From Nitrososphaerota archaeon (GTDB lineage Archaea > Thermoproteota > Nitrososphaeria > Nitrososphaerales > Nitrosopumilaceae): 64,000 nt of DNA. Position 1 is the stretch's first letter, and each line of letters begins with the position of its first letter. The notes below the pieces were generated by a model that saw nothing but the letters and a program-made list of their open reading frames with translations, was not told where the DNA came from and made no database searches. The position numbers were made by a program, and so were the translations under genes. The stretch spans positions 1 through 64,000 of the forward strand of contig JAJPKL010000007.1 of the NCBI GenBank assembly GCA_021323705.1, written 5' to 3'. This document shows positions 31,807-41,072 of this stretch, piece by piece.

Positions 31807-32835
31807 ATGACATCAATTGGGACACTTGGCTCACATTGTGCTCTTCAGGTATTAAAAGGGGCTAAAGATGAAGGCTTCAAAACAATATTAGTTTGTGAAA
31901 AAAAACGGGAAAAACTGTATAGACGATTTAGTTTTATTGACACCGTGATATTAGTAGAGTCGTTTAAAGAAATTCTAGAAGAAAAGTGCGTTAAGCAACT
32001 AAATGAAAACAATGCAATAATCGTACCACATGGAACTTTAATTTCTCAAATGACTTCGCAAGAAATAGAATCAATAAAGGTTCCCATATTTGGCAATAAA
32101 TGGATTCTGCGTTGGGAATCCGATAGAGCTATGAAAGAAAAACTTATGATAGAATCAAAATTACGAATACCAAAATCTGTTTCAGACCCTAAAGATATAG
32201 TTGGTTTAACGATTGCAAAAAGACACGGAGCTGCGGGAGGAAAGGGGTATTTTTTAACAACAAACGAGACGGATTATAAGAAAAAGCGAGATCAGTTAAT
32301 TTCTCAAGGATTAATTAAGGGAGATGAAGATTTGTATCTTCAAGAATATGCATTTGGGGTTTCAGCATACCTACAATATTTTTATTCTCCCATCAGCAAC
32401 AATTTGGAATTTTTTGGAGTAGATAGACGATATGAGTCAGATATAGACGGACTAGGAAGAATTCCATCACCTCAGCAGTTAGATATCAACAAAATTCCAT
32501 CTTTTAATGTTATAGGAAATAGCCCCCTTGTGTTAAGAGAATCTCTTTTAGACGAGGTTTATTCAATGGGAGAAAGATTTGTAGAAGCTGCAAAGAAGTG
32601 GATACCCCCTGGTGGTATGACTGGACCGTTTTGTTTGGAAGGAGTATATGATGAAAATGGGCAATTTACAACATTTGAATTCTCAGCAAGGATAGTAGCG
32701 GGGACGAATCTTTACGTAGAAGGTTCTCCTTATTCGGCGTTCGTCTATGATGAGCCCATGAGCATGGGACGACGCATAGCCCGTGAAGTCAAAATTGCAA
32801 AAGAAAGCAATCAAATCTCAAAAATAGCAACATAA
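31807..32835 (+). CDS. purP: PurP-family ATP-grasp ligase (FAICAR synthetase)
   Basis: A 342-residue ATP-grasp enzyme. PurP makes FAICAR from AICAR, formate and ATP, the archaeal version of the ninth purine step. Signatures include GTLGSHCALQVLKGAKDEGF, VPIFGNKWILRWESDRAMKE, AKRHGAAGGKGYFL and FEFSARIVAGTN. The in-frame stop immediately before ATG 31807 fixes the start. The protein thus lacks roughly the first 20 residues that PurP proteins I know carry before the TLGSH motif. A paralogous function is possible. Confidence 0.88.
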   Translation: MTSIGTLGSHCALQVLKGAKDEGFKTILVCEKKREKLYRRFSFIDTVILVESFKEILEEKCVKQLNENNAIIVPHGTLISQMTSQEIESIKVPIFGNKWILRWESDRAMKEKLMIESKLRIPKSVSDPKDIVGLTIAKRHGAAGGKGYFLTTNETDYKKKRDQLISQGLIKGDEDLYLQEYAFGVSAYLQYFYSPISNNLEFFGVDRRYESDIDGLGRIPSPQQLDINKIPSFNVIGNSPLVLRESLLDEVYSMGERFVEAAKKWIPPGGMTGPFCLEGVYDENGQFTTFEFSARIVAGTNLYVEGSPYSAFVYDEPMSMGRRIAREVKIAKESNQISKIAT

Positions 32836-32883
32836 TCCAGCACAAATTTATTTGAATTCAGTTTTCTTGTTTCAAGCCTTAAA

Positions 32884-34257
32884 TTAATGAGTATAGCCCA
32901 TAACTAATTTTGCGTTATGATATTTTACGATCACGCTGTACGTTTTATCGTTGTAGGTCACTGTAAATGATTTGTCACGTGGAGCATTATTCAGTATAAT
33001 AGAATCTGCAATTCCACCCGTATCATAGCTTGCAAATATGCCAACATTAGGTTGAATTTCAAGTGCAGTTACTGGTATAGATCTAGCAGTGATAGACTTG
33101 GTACGTAAACGACCGGTGCCATCGTCAAATAATGTTTGAATTCCGTTACTTTGTTGTTTTGCCACAAGCACACCTTGAGGTGCAGGATTTTCAGTTACTT
33201 TGCCATTGTGATTGAACATGAAGGTGGTCAGATTTCCAATAAGATTTTGCATTGCAGACGTACCATCTGCATCTGGCACTCCGTTCCTATCAAAAGCCAT
33301 GTAAAATAAGGAACTATTAGTTATTGACGCTCCCCACGTCCACGAATCCTCGGATGTTGGATCAATGTTAAGTTGTGGATCAAGCAAATCACCCTGAACT
33401 TGGGACCCAGGAGGAAAATCAGGTCTCGCGGCATAGACACGTATGAAATTAGACGGAATTCTATCAAAGATGAGATTAACTATTTGATCACCTCCTGCTT
33501 TTTGATAATCAATTGTTATTGGTGTTGGAATACCATGTGAGCCAAAATCATATAATTGGATCACAGGCCAAACATTTTCATAGGCAGTGCTTGCCGCAAA
33601 TCCATTTACGTTTGTGTTGAGAGTTTTATTCTCTCTTACCACATGTTCCATTTGATTTGTAGTTATGGGGCCTTGTGTATTTGTACATGCAGGAAGGTTA
33701 GAGGGAGTAATTTTAGAACCGCCATTGTTGGTATTGTTGATAGAACCAAATCCTCCTCTAGCAATCGTAAATCCCACTGTTTCTGAATAACTAACTCCTG
33801 ATTTTGGTGAAAAAGAACTACTAGAACTGCAAAAACCTCCAAAGTTGAGGCCTTTGCCAGTGAGTACTGCAGTATTGGCTGCTGCAATTGCTTGGTCCCT
33901 GTCTGCAAAATACCCATACCAGTTGCCATCAGTACCTTGAGCCATTCGCAATCTCTTTCCATTAACTGTTACAATAGGTTCACCATAAACTTGGTCTAGT
34001 CTTTGAATGTCGGGGTCGGTTACTATTACCTCAATTACCATTGGACCAGCAAAATAATTTTTGAACAACGGGTTTTCTGCAGACACATACAGATTTGGAT
34101 TTGATGAAATGTGTTGAGTTGGTTCATACTTTGGAATCAACCCTTCCATCGCCTTTGCCTGTGGCAAAGTCTGCAACGGAGTTCCGAAACTAGATACAAT
34201 TATCAAAAGAACAGATAACGCAGATACTTGTCTAATACTTAGGATTTTGAAGAACAA
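32884..34257 (-). CDS. Secreted S-layer-like protein
   Basis: A 457-residue exported protein. A signal peptide occupies about residues 1-37 (ending LPQAKA). The mature chain has beta-rich domains: PMVIEVIVTDPDIQRLDQVY, VTVNGKRLRMAQGTDGNWYG, AYENVWPVIQLYDFG, and ends with FTVTYNDKTYSVIVKYHN. The WPVIQLYDF and DPDI elements remind me of thaumarchaeal S-layer proteins, but it is far shorter than a main S-layer subunit. It is probably a surface-lattice paralogue. Two Cys (GGFC, LPACT) may form a disulfide, in keeping with the DsbA protein nearby. Confidence 0.7.
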   Translation of the reverse strand: MFFKILSIRQVSALSVLLIIVSSFGTPLQTLPQAKAMEGLIPKYEPTQHISSNPNLYVSAENPLFKNYFAGPMVIEVIVTDPDIQRLDQVYGEPIVTVNGKRLRMAQGTDGNWYGYFADRDQAIAAANTAVLTGKGLNFGGFCSSSSSFSPKSGVSYSETVGFTIARGGFGSINNTNNGGSKITPSNLPACTNTQGPITTNQMEHVVRENKTLNTNVNGFAASTAYENVWPVIQLYDFGSHGIPTPITIDYQKAGGDQIVNLIFDRIPSNFIRVYAARPDFPPGSQVQGDLLDPQLNIDPTSEDSWTWGASITNSSLFYMAFDRNGVPDADGTSAMQNLIGNLTTFMFNHNGKVTENPAPQGVLVAKQQSNGIQTLFDDGTGRLRTKSITARSIPVTALEIQPNVGIFASYDTGGIADSIILNNAPRDKSFTVTYNDKTYSVIVKYHNAKLVMGYTH

Positions 34258-34345
34258 CTGTCATAATCACCTGACTAACACATGCATTTAGTCTTATGTA
34301 TAATAAAATTGATCTTTATACACATTTTTACTTTCTAAACACGGA

Positions 34346-35191
34346 TCAAGCGCCACCTAGTGTAACTATAAGATCAGTTACAAAGCCAGCGCAGACACCT
34401 ACAAAGATGCCAAGCATCATTACATTGTTACTAGTTTGTTTCCGCCCTGCGTTATACATCAGCATTGAGACGTATATTAAAGCGCCACCTGCAATTGACA
34501 AGAACAAAATGTATGCTATATTTGAAAACACCAAGCTTCCAAGCATAGTACCAATAAATGTGGGTCCTCCCCCCACAAGACCTGCCAATATCAGAAATCT
34601 GATGGTTGGTTTCTTTAATACTCCAGCGAGTGGTCCTGCTATGCCAAACCCCTCAGTAGTGTTGTGAGCACCAAACCCAATTATCAAGAGAATAGCAAGC
34701 CCAATCTCGCCTGCCACATAGGACTGCCCGATTGCTAATCCCTCACTAAAGTTGTGGGCTCCAATGCCTACTGCAATCATCATTGCAAGCCTATACGCGT
34801 TTGTATCGTGAAATGCCTGACGGAGGTGTTCGTCTCCTTTCTGAATGCTTTCAAGTGAAAGAATCTGCGGTACATTTTTTGTAATTGTCTTGTGTTCAAA
34901 CCAGGAAAGTCCAAGTAGTCCAACTGCAAGACCACCAAAAAGTGCGATAAGATCAATTGCAGCGTTGCCAATTGGAATTTTGCCTGCCATAGCATCATTG
35001 GCTGCATCAGATGCGGTCTCCCATCCATGACTGAACACATCAATTATGAGAAATACCAAGATACCAAGTGCCACAGCGTTGAGAAATCCTCTCTTTGTTG
35101 CACTCAGATTTCGCATAACAGCCAATGGCAACCCCAAGAAAATCGTAAATCCAGCTATCGCGCCCAACAAGAGCAGTTGCCAATAATCCAT
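34346..35191 (-). CDS. ZIP-family metal transporter
   Basis: A 281-residue polytopic membrane protein for divalent metal uptake. The metal-binding helices carry the ZIP signatures GIGAHNFSEGLAIGQSY (TM4) and GFGAHNTTEGFGIAGP (TM5), with His, Asn and Glu ligands. Eight helices can be followed. The promoter contains TTAGGGCAAGCTAA at 35202-35215, similar to operators at Nramp and at the divergent regulator gene, so it is probably repressed by metal. Confidence 0.92.
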   Translation of the reverse strand: MDYWQLLLLGAIAGFTIFLGLPLAVMRNLSATKRGFLNAVALGILVFLIIDVFSHGWETASDAANDAMAGKIPIGNAAIDLIALFGGLAVGLLGLSWFEHKTITKNVPQILSLESIQKGDEHLRQAFHDTNAYRLAMMIAVGIGAHNFSEGLAIGQSYVAGEIGLAILLIIGFGAHNTTEGFGIAGPLAGVLKKPTIRFLILAGLVGGGPTFIGTMLGSLVFSNIAYILFLSIAGGALIYVSMLMYNAGRKQTSNNVMMLGIFVGVCAGFVTDLIVTLGGA

Positions 35192-35201
35192 TGTACTTCA
35201 A

Positions 35202-35215
35202 TTAGGGCAAGCTAA
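35202..35215 (-). promoter_or_regulatory. Metal-repressor-like operator of the ZIP gene
   Basis: TTAGGGCAAGCTAA, an imperfect palindrome 11 bases before the ZIP start codon. It matches TTAGGC-N2-GCCTAA at 35275 in 12 of 14 positions when read in the opposite orientation. Confidence 0.6.
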
Positions 35216-35274
35216 CTTTATTTAAACGACAGACTCGTTCCAAATTCTTAGAATACCTCACTTGGTTTAAATAG

Positions 35275-35288
35275 TTAGGCTTGCCTAA
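35275..35288 (+). promoter_or_regulatory. Perfect TTAGGC-TT-GCCTAA operator
   Basis: A 14-base palindrome with 6-bp arms, directly before the winged-helix gene (start 35300) and just downstream of a TATA-like TTTAAATA. TTAGG-type palindromes are classic targets of DtxR/IdeR-family metal-dependent repressors. Confidence 0.7.
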
Positions 35289-35299
35289 TTCAAAAAACA

Positions 35300-35635
35300 T
35301 TGAAGAAAATTTCGTTCTCTCAATTGAAAAAGTACGACATCAATCAAAAAGTGCTAGAAGCCTTGGCCGATGCGCAATCACGAACAATATTGTTTTCAAT
35401 TGTAAAAGAGGGCAAGACTGCAATAGAACTGTCTGAAAAATATCGCATACCGCTTAGTTCTGTTTACAAGAAAATTACAGATCTGGAAGAAATTGCTCTT
35501 GTCAAAGTAGAAAGATGGGAGCTGTCAGACAGTGGTAAAAGATTCAAAGTGTACAGAAGCAGAATCAGTAAAGCCGACATTTCCATAAAAAAACCAGAGC
35601 CCACAATTACCTTGGCACCAAACCAAGATGCATGA
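35300..35635 (+). CDS. ArsR-like winged-helix regulator
   Basis: A 111-residue protein whose residues 15-85 form a winged helix (QSRTILFSIVKEGKTAIELS, RIPLSSVYKKITDLEEIALV, VYRSRISKA). It lacks the Cys/His metal sites of classical ArsR proteins, so it may sense something else or act as a co-regulator. Start is TTG at 35300. Its promoter is overlapped by the metal-type palindrome 35275-35288, so it belongs to the same regulon as ZIP and Nramp rather than being an obvious DtxR itself. Confidence 0.8.
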   Translation: MKKISFSQLKKYDINQKVLEALADAQSRTILFSIVKEGKTAIELSEKYRIPLSSVYKKITDLEEIALVKVERWELSDSGKRFKVYRSRISKADISIKKPEPTITLAPNQDA

Positions 35636-35755
35636 TAATACTTCAAGATGAGGGCACAGATAATGAAATGATTCTTGTGCCAAATACCTGAAAGCGTAAA
35701 GTAATACCAAATAGACTGACAAATCCTAATATGGACATAAAATCAAGCAGACAAT

Positions 35756-36394
35756 GTGAAAAAATACTATATCGCAATACCAATAGTAATTGCAGTTATC
35801 GTAACATCAGCATACCTATTTTATCCCCGCCAGAATGATTCTACTTCATTATCAGCTCAAGCATTAATAGAAAACGGCTCACCCATCTTAGGAGACCCCA
35901 ACGCAAAGATTACTATTATAGAATGGGGCGACTACCAATGTACCTACTGCCACCTATTTCATCAAAATACAAAAGACCAGTTAATCCAAGAATATGTAGA
36001 TACGGGAAAGGCAAATTTTGTATTCCGTGATTTTCCATTAAACGGTCCTGATTCAGTCTTGGCCGCCGAAGCATCCTATTGTGCAGGAGATCAAGGCAAG
36101 TACTGGCAATATCACGATGAGTTATACAACAATTGGGGAGGGGAAAGAACGGGTTGGGTCAACCAGAAATCTCTTGACAAATTTGCAACAAGTGTCGGTT
36201 TGGACGTAAGCCAATTTGATAAATGCATAAATGATAAAAAATACGAAAACAAGGTATTAGATAACCAAAAGTTCGGTCAAGAGATCGGCATTGATGCGAC
36301 ACCGTCATTTATCATATTTAATGACAAAAAGGCAACAAAAGTAGAGGGAGCACAGCCCTTTTCTGTCTTCAAGCAAGTGCTTGACAGCATCTAA
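35756..36394 (+). CDS. DsbA-family thiol oxidoreductase, membrane-anchored
   Basis: A 212-residue protein. A signal/anchor helix lies at residues 5-22 (YIAIPIVIAVIVTSAYLF), then a thioredoxin-fold domain with active site GDYQCTYCHLF (CTYC) and the cis-Pro loop DATPSFIIF. A helical insertion contains two extra Cys (EASYCAGDQG, DKCINDK). It acts outside the membrane to form or exchange disulfides in exported proteins. Start is GTG at 35756. Confidence 0.9.
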   Translation: MKKYYIAIPIVIAVIVTSAYLFYPRQNDSTSLSAQALIENGSPILGDPNAKITIIEWGDYQCTYCHLFHQNTKDQLIQEYVDTGKANFVFRDFPLNGPDSVLAAEASYCAGDQGKYWQYHDELYNNWGGERTGWVNQKSLDKFATSVGLDVSQFDKCINDKKYENKVLDNQKFGQEIGIDATPSFIIFNDKKATKVEGAQPFSVFKQVLDSI

Positions 36395-36416
36395 TCTATT
36401 TTAGGAAGTAGTTCCA

Positions 36417-37691
36417 ATGGTCAAGCCAAAAATTGAAAAACAGGATTCTGTAAAGCTGTACCGACTTCGAAAAACATTAGAAGAGTTATCTGATAAGAGT
36501 GGTCGCGGAACAGAATTAATTTCGCTCTATGTTCCTCCAAAAAAGGCACTGCATGAAGTCACAAATGGATTAAGAGAAGAGCAAGGAACTGCAGACAACA
36601 TCAAATCAGATCTTACTCGCACCCATGTTGTTGATGCCCTGTCAAGAGTAATACAACGTTTGAAACTTTACAAAAAGACACCTGATAATGGCCTTGTAAT
36701 GTTCTGCGGTGCCTTGCCACCTGAGGGTGGCGGACCAATCGGAAGCGAGGTAATCAAGCTGTATGAAATAGAACCCCCAAAGGAATTGCAGACATTTCTT
36801 TATCGATGCGATGATCATTTTCACGTAGATATTCTGAAGGATATGCTCAAAGAAGAAAACATGATAGGTTTTCTGGCAATTGATGCAAAGGATGCAGGAT
36901 GGGGCCTTTTACACGGCGACAAGCTTGATGTACTATCTGAAACGTCATCAGGGGTTGCCGGCAAACATAGACAGGGAGGACAATCTGCAAGAAGATTTGA
37001 ACGATTAAGAGAGATGGAGCTCAATGACTATTACAACAGGGTTGCACATACCACAAAGGAATATTTCATTGACATCTATCCCATAAAAGGATTGATTATT
37101 TCAGGTCCTGGTCCAACTAAGGAGAATTTCATAAAAGAAGAGTATCTCGAATACAGACTACAGAACATGATCATTGCCACCCTCGATACGTCATATGCAG
37201 GTGCAGAAGGCGTTAGGGAAGCTTTTGCAAGGGCACAAGATGTTCTTACAGACTTTAGAATGGTTGAAGAAAAAAAGCTGGTAGAGAAGCTATTTTACGA
37301 CATACACAATAACAAAGGTCTTGCCACATATGGCTTGAAGGAGATAATAGACCTGCTCAAACGAAATGTGGTTGATACCATACTTATAACAGACGATACC
37401 AACTTGCGTAAGATAGACATCACGTGCAAGAGATGCCAAAATGTGCAGTCAGAGATACTGGAAAGACCAAAGGTAATTCCAAGGATGCAGGAGCTCATGA
37501 GCAAACCATGTCCCAATTGCAAAAGCATGGACCTTGAATCTTCGGAGAGAGACATAGTGGACTATCTTTCCTTGCTTGCAGACCAAACCGGAACAAAAAT
37601 CGAGGTAATATCTGGAACCACAGAACATGGTGCAATGCTGTCAAGCATAGGCAAAGTCGGTGCGTTTTTGAGATACAACCCAAACCAGTAA
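36417..37691 (+). CDS. prf1: Peptide chain release factor aRF1
   Basis: A 424-residue archaeal release factor that reads all three stop codons and triggers peptide release. Domain 1 carries the NIKS codon-recognition motif (ADNIKSDLTRTHV), domain 2 the catalytic GGQ (KHRQGGQSARRF). Domain 3 has a zinc-binding minidomain with Cys pairs (CKRCQNV and CPNCKS). Length is normal. Confidence 0.96.
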   Translation: MVKPKIEKQDSVKLYRLRKTLEELSDKSGRGTELISLYVPPKKALHEVTNGLREEQGTADNIKSDLTRTHVVDALSRVIQRLKLYKKTPDNGLVMFCGALPPEGGGPIGSEVIKLYEIEPPKELQTFLYRCDDHFHVDILKDMLKEENMIGFLAIDAKDAGWGLLHGDKLDVLSETSSGVAGKHRQGGQSARRFERLREMELNDYYNRVAHTTKEYFIDIYPIKGLIISGPGPTKENFIKEEYLEYRLQNMIIATLDTSYAGAEGVREAFARAQDVLTDFRMVEEKKLVEKLFYDIHNNKGLATYGLKEIIDLLKRNVVDTILITDDTNLRKIDITCKRCQNVQSEILERPKVIPRMQELMSKPCPNCKSMDLESSERDIVDYLSLLADQTGTKIEVISGTTEHGAMLSSIGKVGAFLRYNPNQ

Positions 37692-37741
37692 TTCAAATCA
37701 AAGACGCTAGCTCTAAATAATTTGCAGTTCCAATTCCAGAT

Positions 37742-38062
37742 ATGGAGCATGTCAAACCCGAAGAATTTGATTCCAAGATATTAAATGATGGAAAAAAAAC
37801 ATTGGTGCTATTTTACGCAAGTTGGTGTCCATACTGCGCAAATTTCAAACCTTCTTTTGAGAATGCCAGCACGAACAATCTCAGAAAAATGGGAGCTCTC
37901 GTAGATGAAGACGAAAACCCCCTTTGGGACAGATTTAACATTCAAGCAGTGCCAACAATGATTGCTTTTGAGAACGGCAAGGTTATTGCAAGAAGAGATG
38001 CAAAGAAACACGTAGGGCTAACTAAATCTGATATGGAATCAATAATAAAAGAATTAGATTGA
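37742..38062 (+). CDS. Thioredoxin-like protein
   Basis: A 106-residue thioredoxin fold with active site ASWCPYCANF and cis-Pro loop VQ-type AVPTMIAFENG. The WCPYC motif is between thioredoxin (CGPC) and glutaredoxin (CPYC) types. It is cytoplasmic, with no signal peptide. Overlaps the HIT gene tail-to-tail by 9 bases. Confidence 0.9.
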   Translation: MEHVKPEEFDSKILNDGKKTLVLFYASWCPYCANFKPSFENASTNNLRKMGALVDEDENPLWDRFNIQAVPTMIAFENGKVIARRDAKKHVGLTKSDMESIIKELD

Positions 38063-38467
38063 TTCCATAAAATTTCGAATTCGTATAGCCAATTCTTTCA
38101 GTTCCTCATCTTTTGCAATCATTCTCCTTTTCCAAGGGTTGCCCATCTTTTCATACCGTGGGATTATGTGCACATGCACATGTGGAATTATCTGATTGGC
38201 GGCTTTGCCATTATTTTGTCCTATGTTAAATCCATCTGCTCCAGTAGCTTTCAATAGGGCTCTTGCAACCACAGGGACTTTTGAAAATAGGGATGAGACT
38301 GCATCCGTTGATAGATCTATTATTTTTTCATGATGTTCCCTTGGAATTACAAGGGAGTGACCCCATTGTATTGGATATTTATCAAGTATTACGATATGGG
38401 TCTTGTCCTCATAGATCAAATGTGCTTCTTGTTTGCCTGCCACAATATCGCAGAAGATGCATTTCAT
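38054..38467 (-). CDS. HIT-family nucleotide hydrolase
   Basis: A 137-residue histidine-triad protein with HVHVHIIPR near the C-terminus. An N-terminal CIFCDIVAG zinc pair is typical of prokaryotic Hint proteins. The family cleaves nucleotide phosphoramidates and dinucleoside polyphosphates. Length is normal. Confidence 0.92.
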   Translation of the reverse strand: MKCIFCDIVAGKQEAHLIYEDKTHIVILDKYPIQWGHSLVIPREHHEKIIDLSTDAVSSLFSKVPVVARALLKATGADGFNIGQNNGKAANQIIPHVHVHIIPRYEKMGNPWKRRMIAKDEELKELAIRIRNFMESI

Positions 38468-38540
38468 GAAACTCTCCCTTTCTTCATTTTATTTATAGTA
38501 TGAGACATTTACTTGTCTACCTACAACTAATGCTTTCATA

Positions 38541-38660
38541 ATGATTTCACAGTGCAATGTAGCAATAATGAATAAAACAAGAAATGATCTGAAGGCCTGC
38601 AATCATACAAGCTGTGAAATGAAGATATCGAATATAGATTATCTATCAAAGGATACGTAG
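38541..38660 (+). CDS. Possible 39-aa Cys-containing micro-protein
   Basis: An ATG frame of 39 residues with three Cys (ISQCNV, KACNHTSCEMK) in the gap between the HIT gene and the secreted protein. It resembles the micro zinc proteins of this window, but the start is uncertain and it may be chance. Confidence 0.25.
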   Translation: MISQCNVAIMNKTRNDLKACNHTSCEMKISNIDYLSKDT

Positions 38661-38704
38661 CCTATAGAAAACGCTTATGTATACGAGAAATCCAACCATC
38701 GGTA

Positions 38705-39313
38705 ATGCAGAAGCGAGTTATTGCAAGCATTATTGCTGCTACACTAGCCTTAACGCTTGTGGGAACCAATTCATCTGTTTATGCACTATCAGGTCATGGT
38801 GCATCTTATGCGCCATCGTTTGGCAATATGGATCCAGGATCTGCGCTTGGTAGTTCTGCAATGTCATATCATGATGGTTTGACCATCAATGGCGATGTTT
38901 ATGACATATCAAATTACGTGCAGCACGCACCCACTAAGACAATATACGTAGGTTCACCTACAACTATAACTGTAAAGTTATGGGAATATGGAGGCACTTA
39001 CCAAATTCAAGGTCTAGCAATGTTTCTTAATGTAAAGGGATACAACCCAAGCCCTGCAAATAGTGACACATGGGTACAGTACTCAAAAATGAGTGGAGTA
39101 ACAGTACACGATCCTCATGGAATAATGGGACAAGTTACAGCAGATGTAAAATATGATCAAAAATTCATGTATGTAACATTCCATATGACACCAAACAAAC
39201 CCATGGATACATCATGGATAATACTATCAGCATGGGATAAGCAGCTATCAATTGGCACTGCAAAGGTAAGCGATGCAATAAACATTTCATATGTTCCATT
39301 TGCATACCATTAA
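38705..39313 (+). CDS. Secreted beta-rich protein
   Basis: A 202-residue exported protein. The signal peptide is residues 1-27 (IIAATLALTLVGTNSSVYA). The mature part has an Ig-like beta pattern (TIYVGSPTTITVKLWEYGG, IQGLAMFLNVKGYN, KFMYVTFHMTPNKPMD). It contains several His (GHGASY, YHDG, VHDPHGIMG) that might bind metal. No catalytic motif. Probably a cell-envelope protein typical of Nitrososphaerota; specific role unknown. Confidence 0.7.
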   Translation: MQKRVIASIIAATLALTLVGTNSSVYALSGHGASYAPSFGNMDPGSALGSSAMSYHDGLTINGDVYDISNYVQHAPTKTIYVGSPTTITVKLWEYGGTYQIQGLAMFLNVKGYNPSPANSDTWVQYSKMSGVTVHDPHGIMGQVTADVKYDQKFMYVTFHMTPNKPMDTSWIILSAWDKQLSIGTAKVSDAINISYVPFAYH

Positions 39314-39440
39314 GCAGCAAACCCCTAAATTTTACAACTTTTTTTGTTCGCAGTTACCACATTCATTAAAATAACAAGATGAGGATCTGGCACATATCAG
39401 ATATAGTTAATTAGGGTTGAATTTTGACTTTTATCGTTAA

Positions 39441-40046
39441 ATGGGCAAAAAAGAGAGAGAAGAGCGAGAACAGGAACGTGAAAGTTTTTACGAAAAACGT
39501 CAGAAGCAACAATTCAAGTACAAAGCAATTGGACTTGGAGTATTAGCTGGAATAGTAGTCGTACTTGCCATTTCAAGCTATAATTTCTACGAATTATCAA
39601 CTCATGTGACACCGCAAGGAATGCCTCCAGGTGCAGGACCTCTAGACGGTACAGTGAATGTACGCGCCGGTTTGCTAACCATGATCTTTGGCCAGCAGTT
39701 TGATTATTCATCTCCAGCATACCAAGTAAAAAGCAGATACATAGATTTTGAAAAGAGTGATGGAGAGGTGGTCCACATGCATGCGTCAAACGTGACTTTG
39801 GGTTTCCTGTTTGATTCATTGAAGATAGGGTTGACAGACAAGTGTTTCACATTTCCAGACAAGCGCAACTTCTGTACCGATGACAAATACAGCCTGAAAT
39901 TCTTCATAAATCACCATCAAGTGGAAGACATTAGAAATTACGTAATCAAAGACAATGACCGAGTCTTGATATCATATGGTAACGAAAATTCCACCGAAAT
40001 AGCTGCACAGTTAGCAAAAGTAGATTCATTTAACTTGGGCCCTTAA
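39441..40046 (+). CDS. Single-pass membrane protein with extracytoplasmic domain
   Basis: A 201-residue protein. A highly charged N-terminus (KKEREEREQERESFYEKRQK) precedes one membrane helix (AIGLGVLAGIVVVLAISSY, about 30-48). The outer domain includes VHMHASNVTLGFLF, two Cys (DKCFTFPDKRNFCTD) that may form a disulfide, and YVIKDNDRVLISYG. It overlaps the next, convergent gene by 4 bases. I do not recognise the family. Confidence 0.65.
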   Translation: MGKKEREEREQERESFYEKRQKQQFKYKAIGLGVLAGIVVVLAISSYNFYELSTHVTPQGMPPGAGPLDGTVNVRAGLLTMIFGQQFDYSSPAYQVKSRYIDFEKSDGEVVHMHASNVTLGFLFDSLKIGLTDKCFTFPDKRNFCTDDKYSLKFFINHHQVEDIRNYVIKDNDRVLISYGNENSTEIAAQLAKVDSFNLGP

Positions 40047-40846
40047 GGCTCACCCAGTGCATCTTTTGTAGCCTTGAATTCATCAATTGATATCTCGCCT
40101 TTAGCTAGTCTATTTTTCAGAATCATCATTGCATAGTCTTGGTCTGCAATGTCTCCAGTTGGCACCGTTTGTTGAGATTTTTCTGTAGCGTTGTTCTGTC
40201 TTTTCTTTCTCTTGTATAAAATGAATCCTACAAGACCTCCCCCACACACAGCCATAATTGGATATAGAATATTTGCGACATCATAAGTGGCAGAAGGAAG
40301 AACAGAACCATCTTGGGGGAGCGGTATTTTTTGCGAAGAGTTCGTGGCACCAGTGATTTGGACACTTTCATGCAGTATGGAATCATAGTGCTTGGATGCA
40401 GACGATCCCGGAGACATATTGTTTCCAACATTTGAGGAAGATTCATTTTGTGATTCAGTTGCTGCGTGAATCACTTGTGAACCATCTGGAGAAAAATCAA
40501 AATATATGGTCTTACCAGTGGATTTGGAATCAATGAACGCTGTTGCACTATATGCACCTTTTAGATAGAACTGTCTTTGGTCATTGGTATTTACGACTAT
40601 CTGAAATGTATCATTTGGTTGTGCAAACGTGCCTGTCATCATAACAAGTTTGCCATTAGGATCTTGAATCATAAGATTCACCAATTTCTGAGAGTCAGCA
40701 CTATCTACAGTTCCTGTAAAAAATATACTCATATCAATAGAATACAAGTTCCTATCAGTGTATAGTGAGGTTACTTCGGCATAGGCTGGAATGAAAGCCA
40801 TGAAAAGAAACAATGAAAGTAATAAAAGTACTGCTAGCTTTAACAT
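40043..40846 (-). CDS. Exported membrane protein with C-terminal SHOCT-like motif
   Basis: A 267-residue protein. The signal peptide is residues 1-23 (LLSLFLFMAFIPAYA). An Ig-like outer domain follows (YSIDMSIFFTGTVDSADSQK, YLKGAYSATAFIDS), then a Ser/Asn-rich linker, one membrane helix (ILYPIMAVCGGGLVGFILY), a basic stop-transfer KRKKRQ and a cytoplasmic tail KNRLAKGEISIDEFKATKDA, which is a SHOCT motif. It probably assembles oligomers in the envelope. Function unknown. Confidence 0.7.
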   Translation of the reverse strand: MLKLAVLLLLSLFLFMAFIPAYAEVTSLYTDRNLYSIDMSIFFTGTVDSADSQKLVNLMIQDPNGKLVMMTGTFAQPNDTFQIVVNTNDQRQFYLKGAYSATAFIDSKSTGKTIYFDFSPDGSQVIHAATESQNESSSNVGNNMSPGSSASKHYDSILHESVQITGATNSSQKIPLPQDGSVLPSATYDVANILYPIMAVCGGGLVGFILYKRKKRQNNATEKSQQTVPTGDIADQDYAMMILKNRLAKGEISIDEFKATKDALGEP

Positions 40847-41072
40847 ACTGTTATTTCAATAGATAAAAATTATTAAAAATACGTAGAATTGTGAAGAAGT
40901 GTTAATTAAATGAGAAATAATTGACCTAATTTTTGCTTCATAGTAGACAGATTCTAGTCAGTTTGTTCACACCAATGAAGCTACAGATTTATTGACTTTG
41001 ATGGCACATTTACTAATTAGTCATGCAGTATACAATTCCATTCATGTACGCTAGAAACTCAAGGATTTCGGA

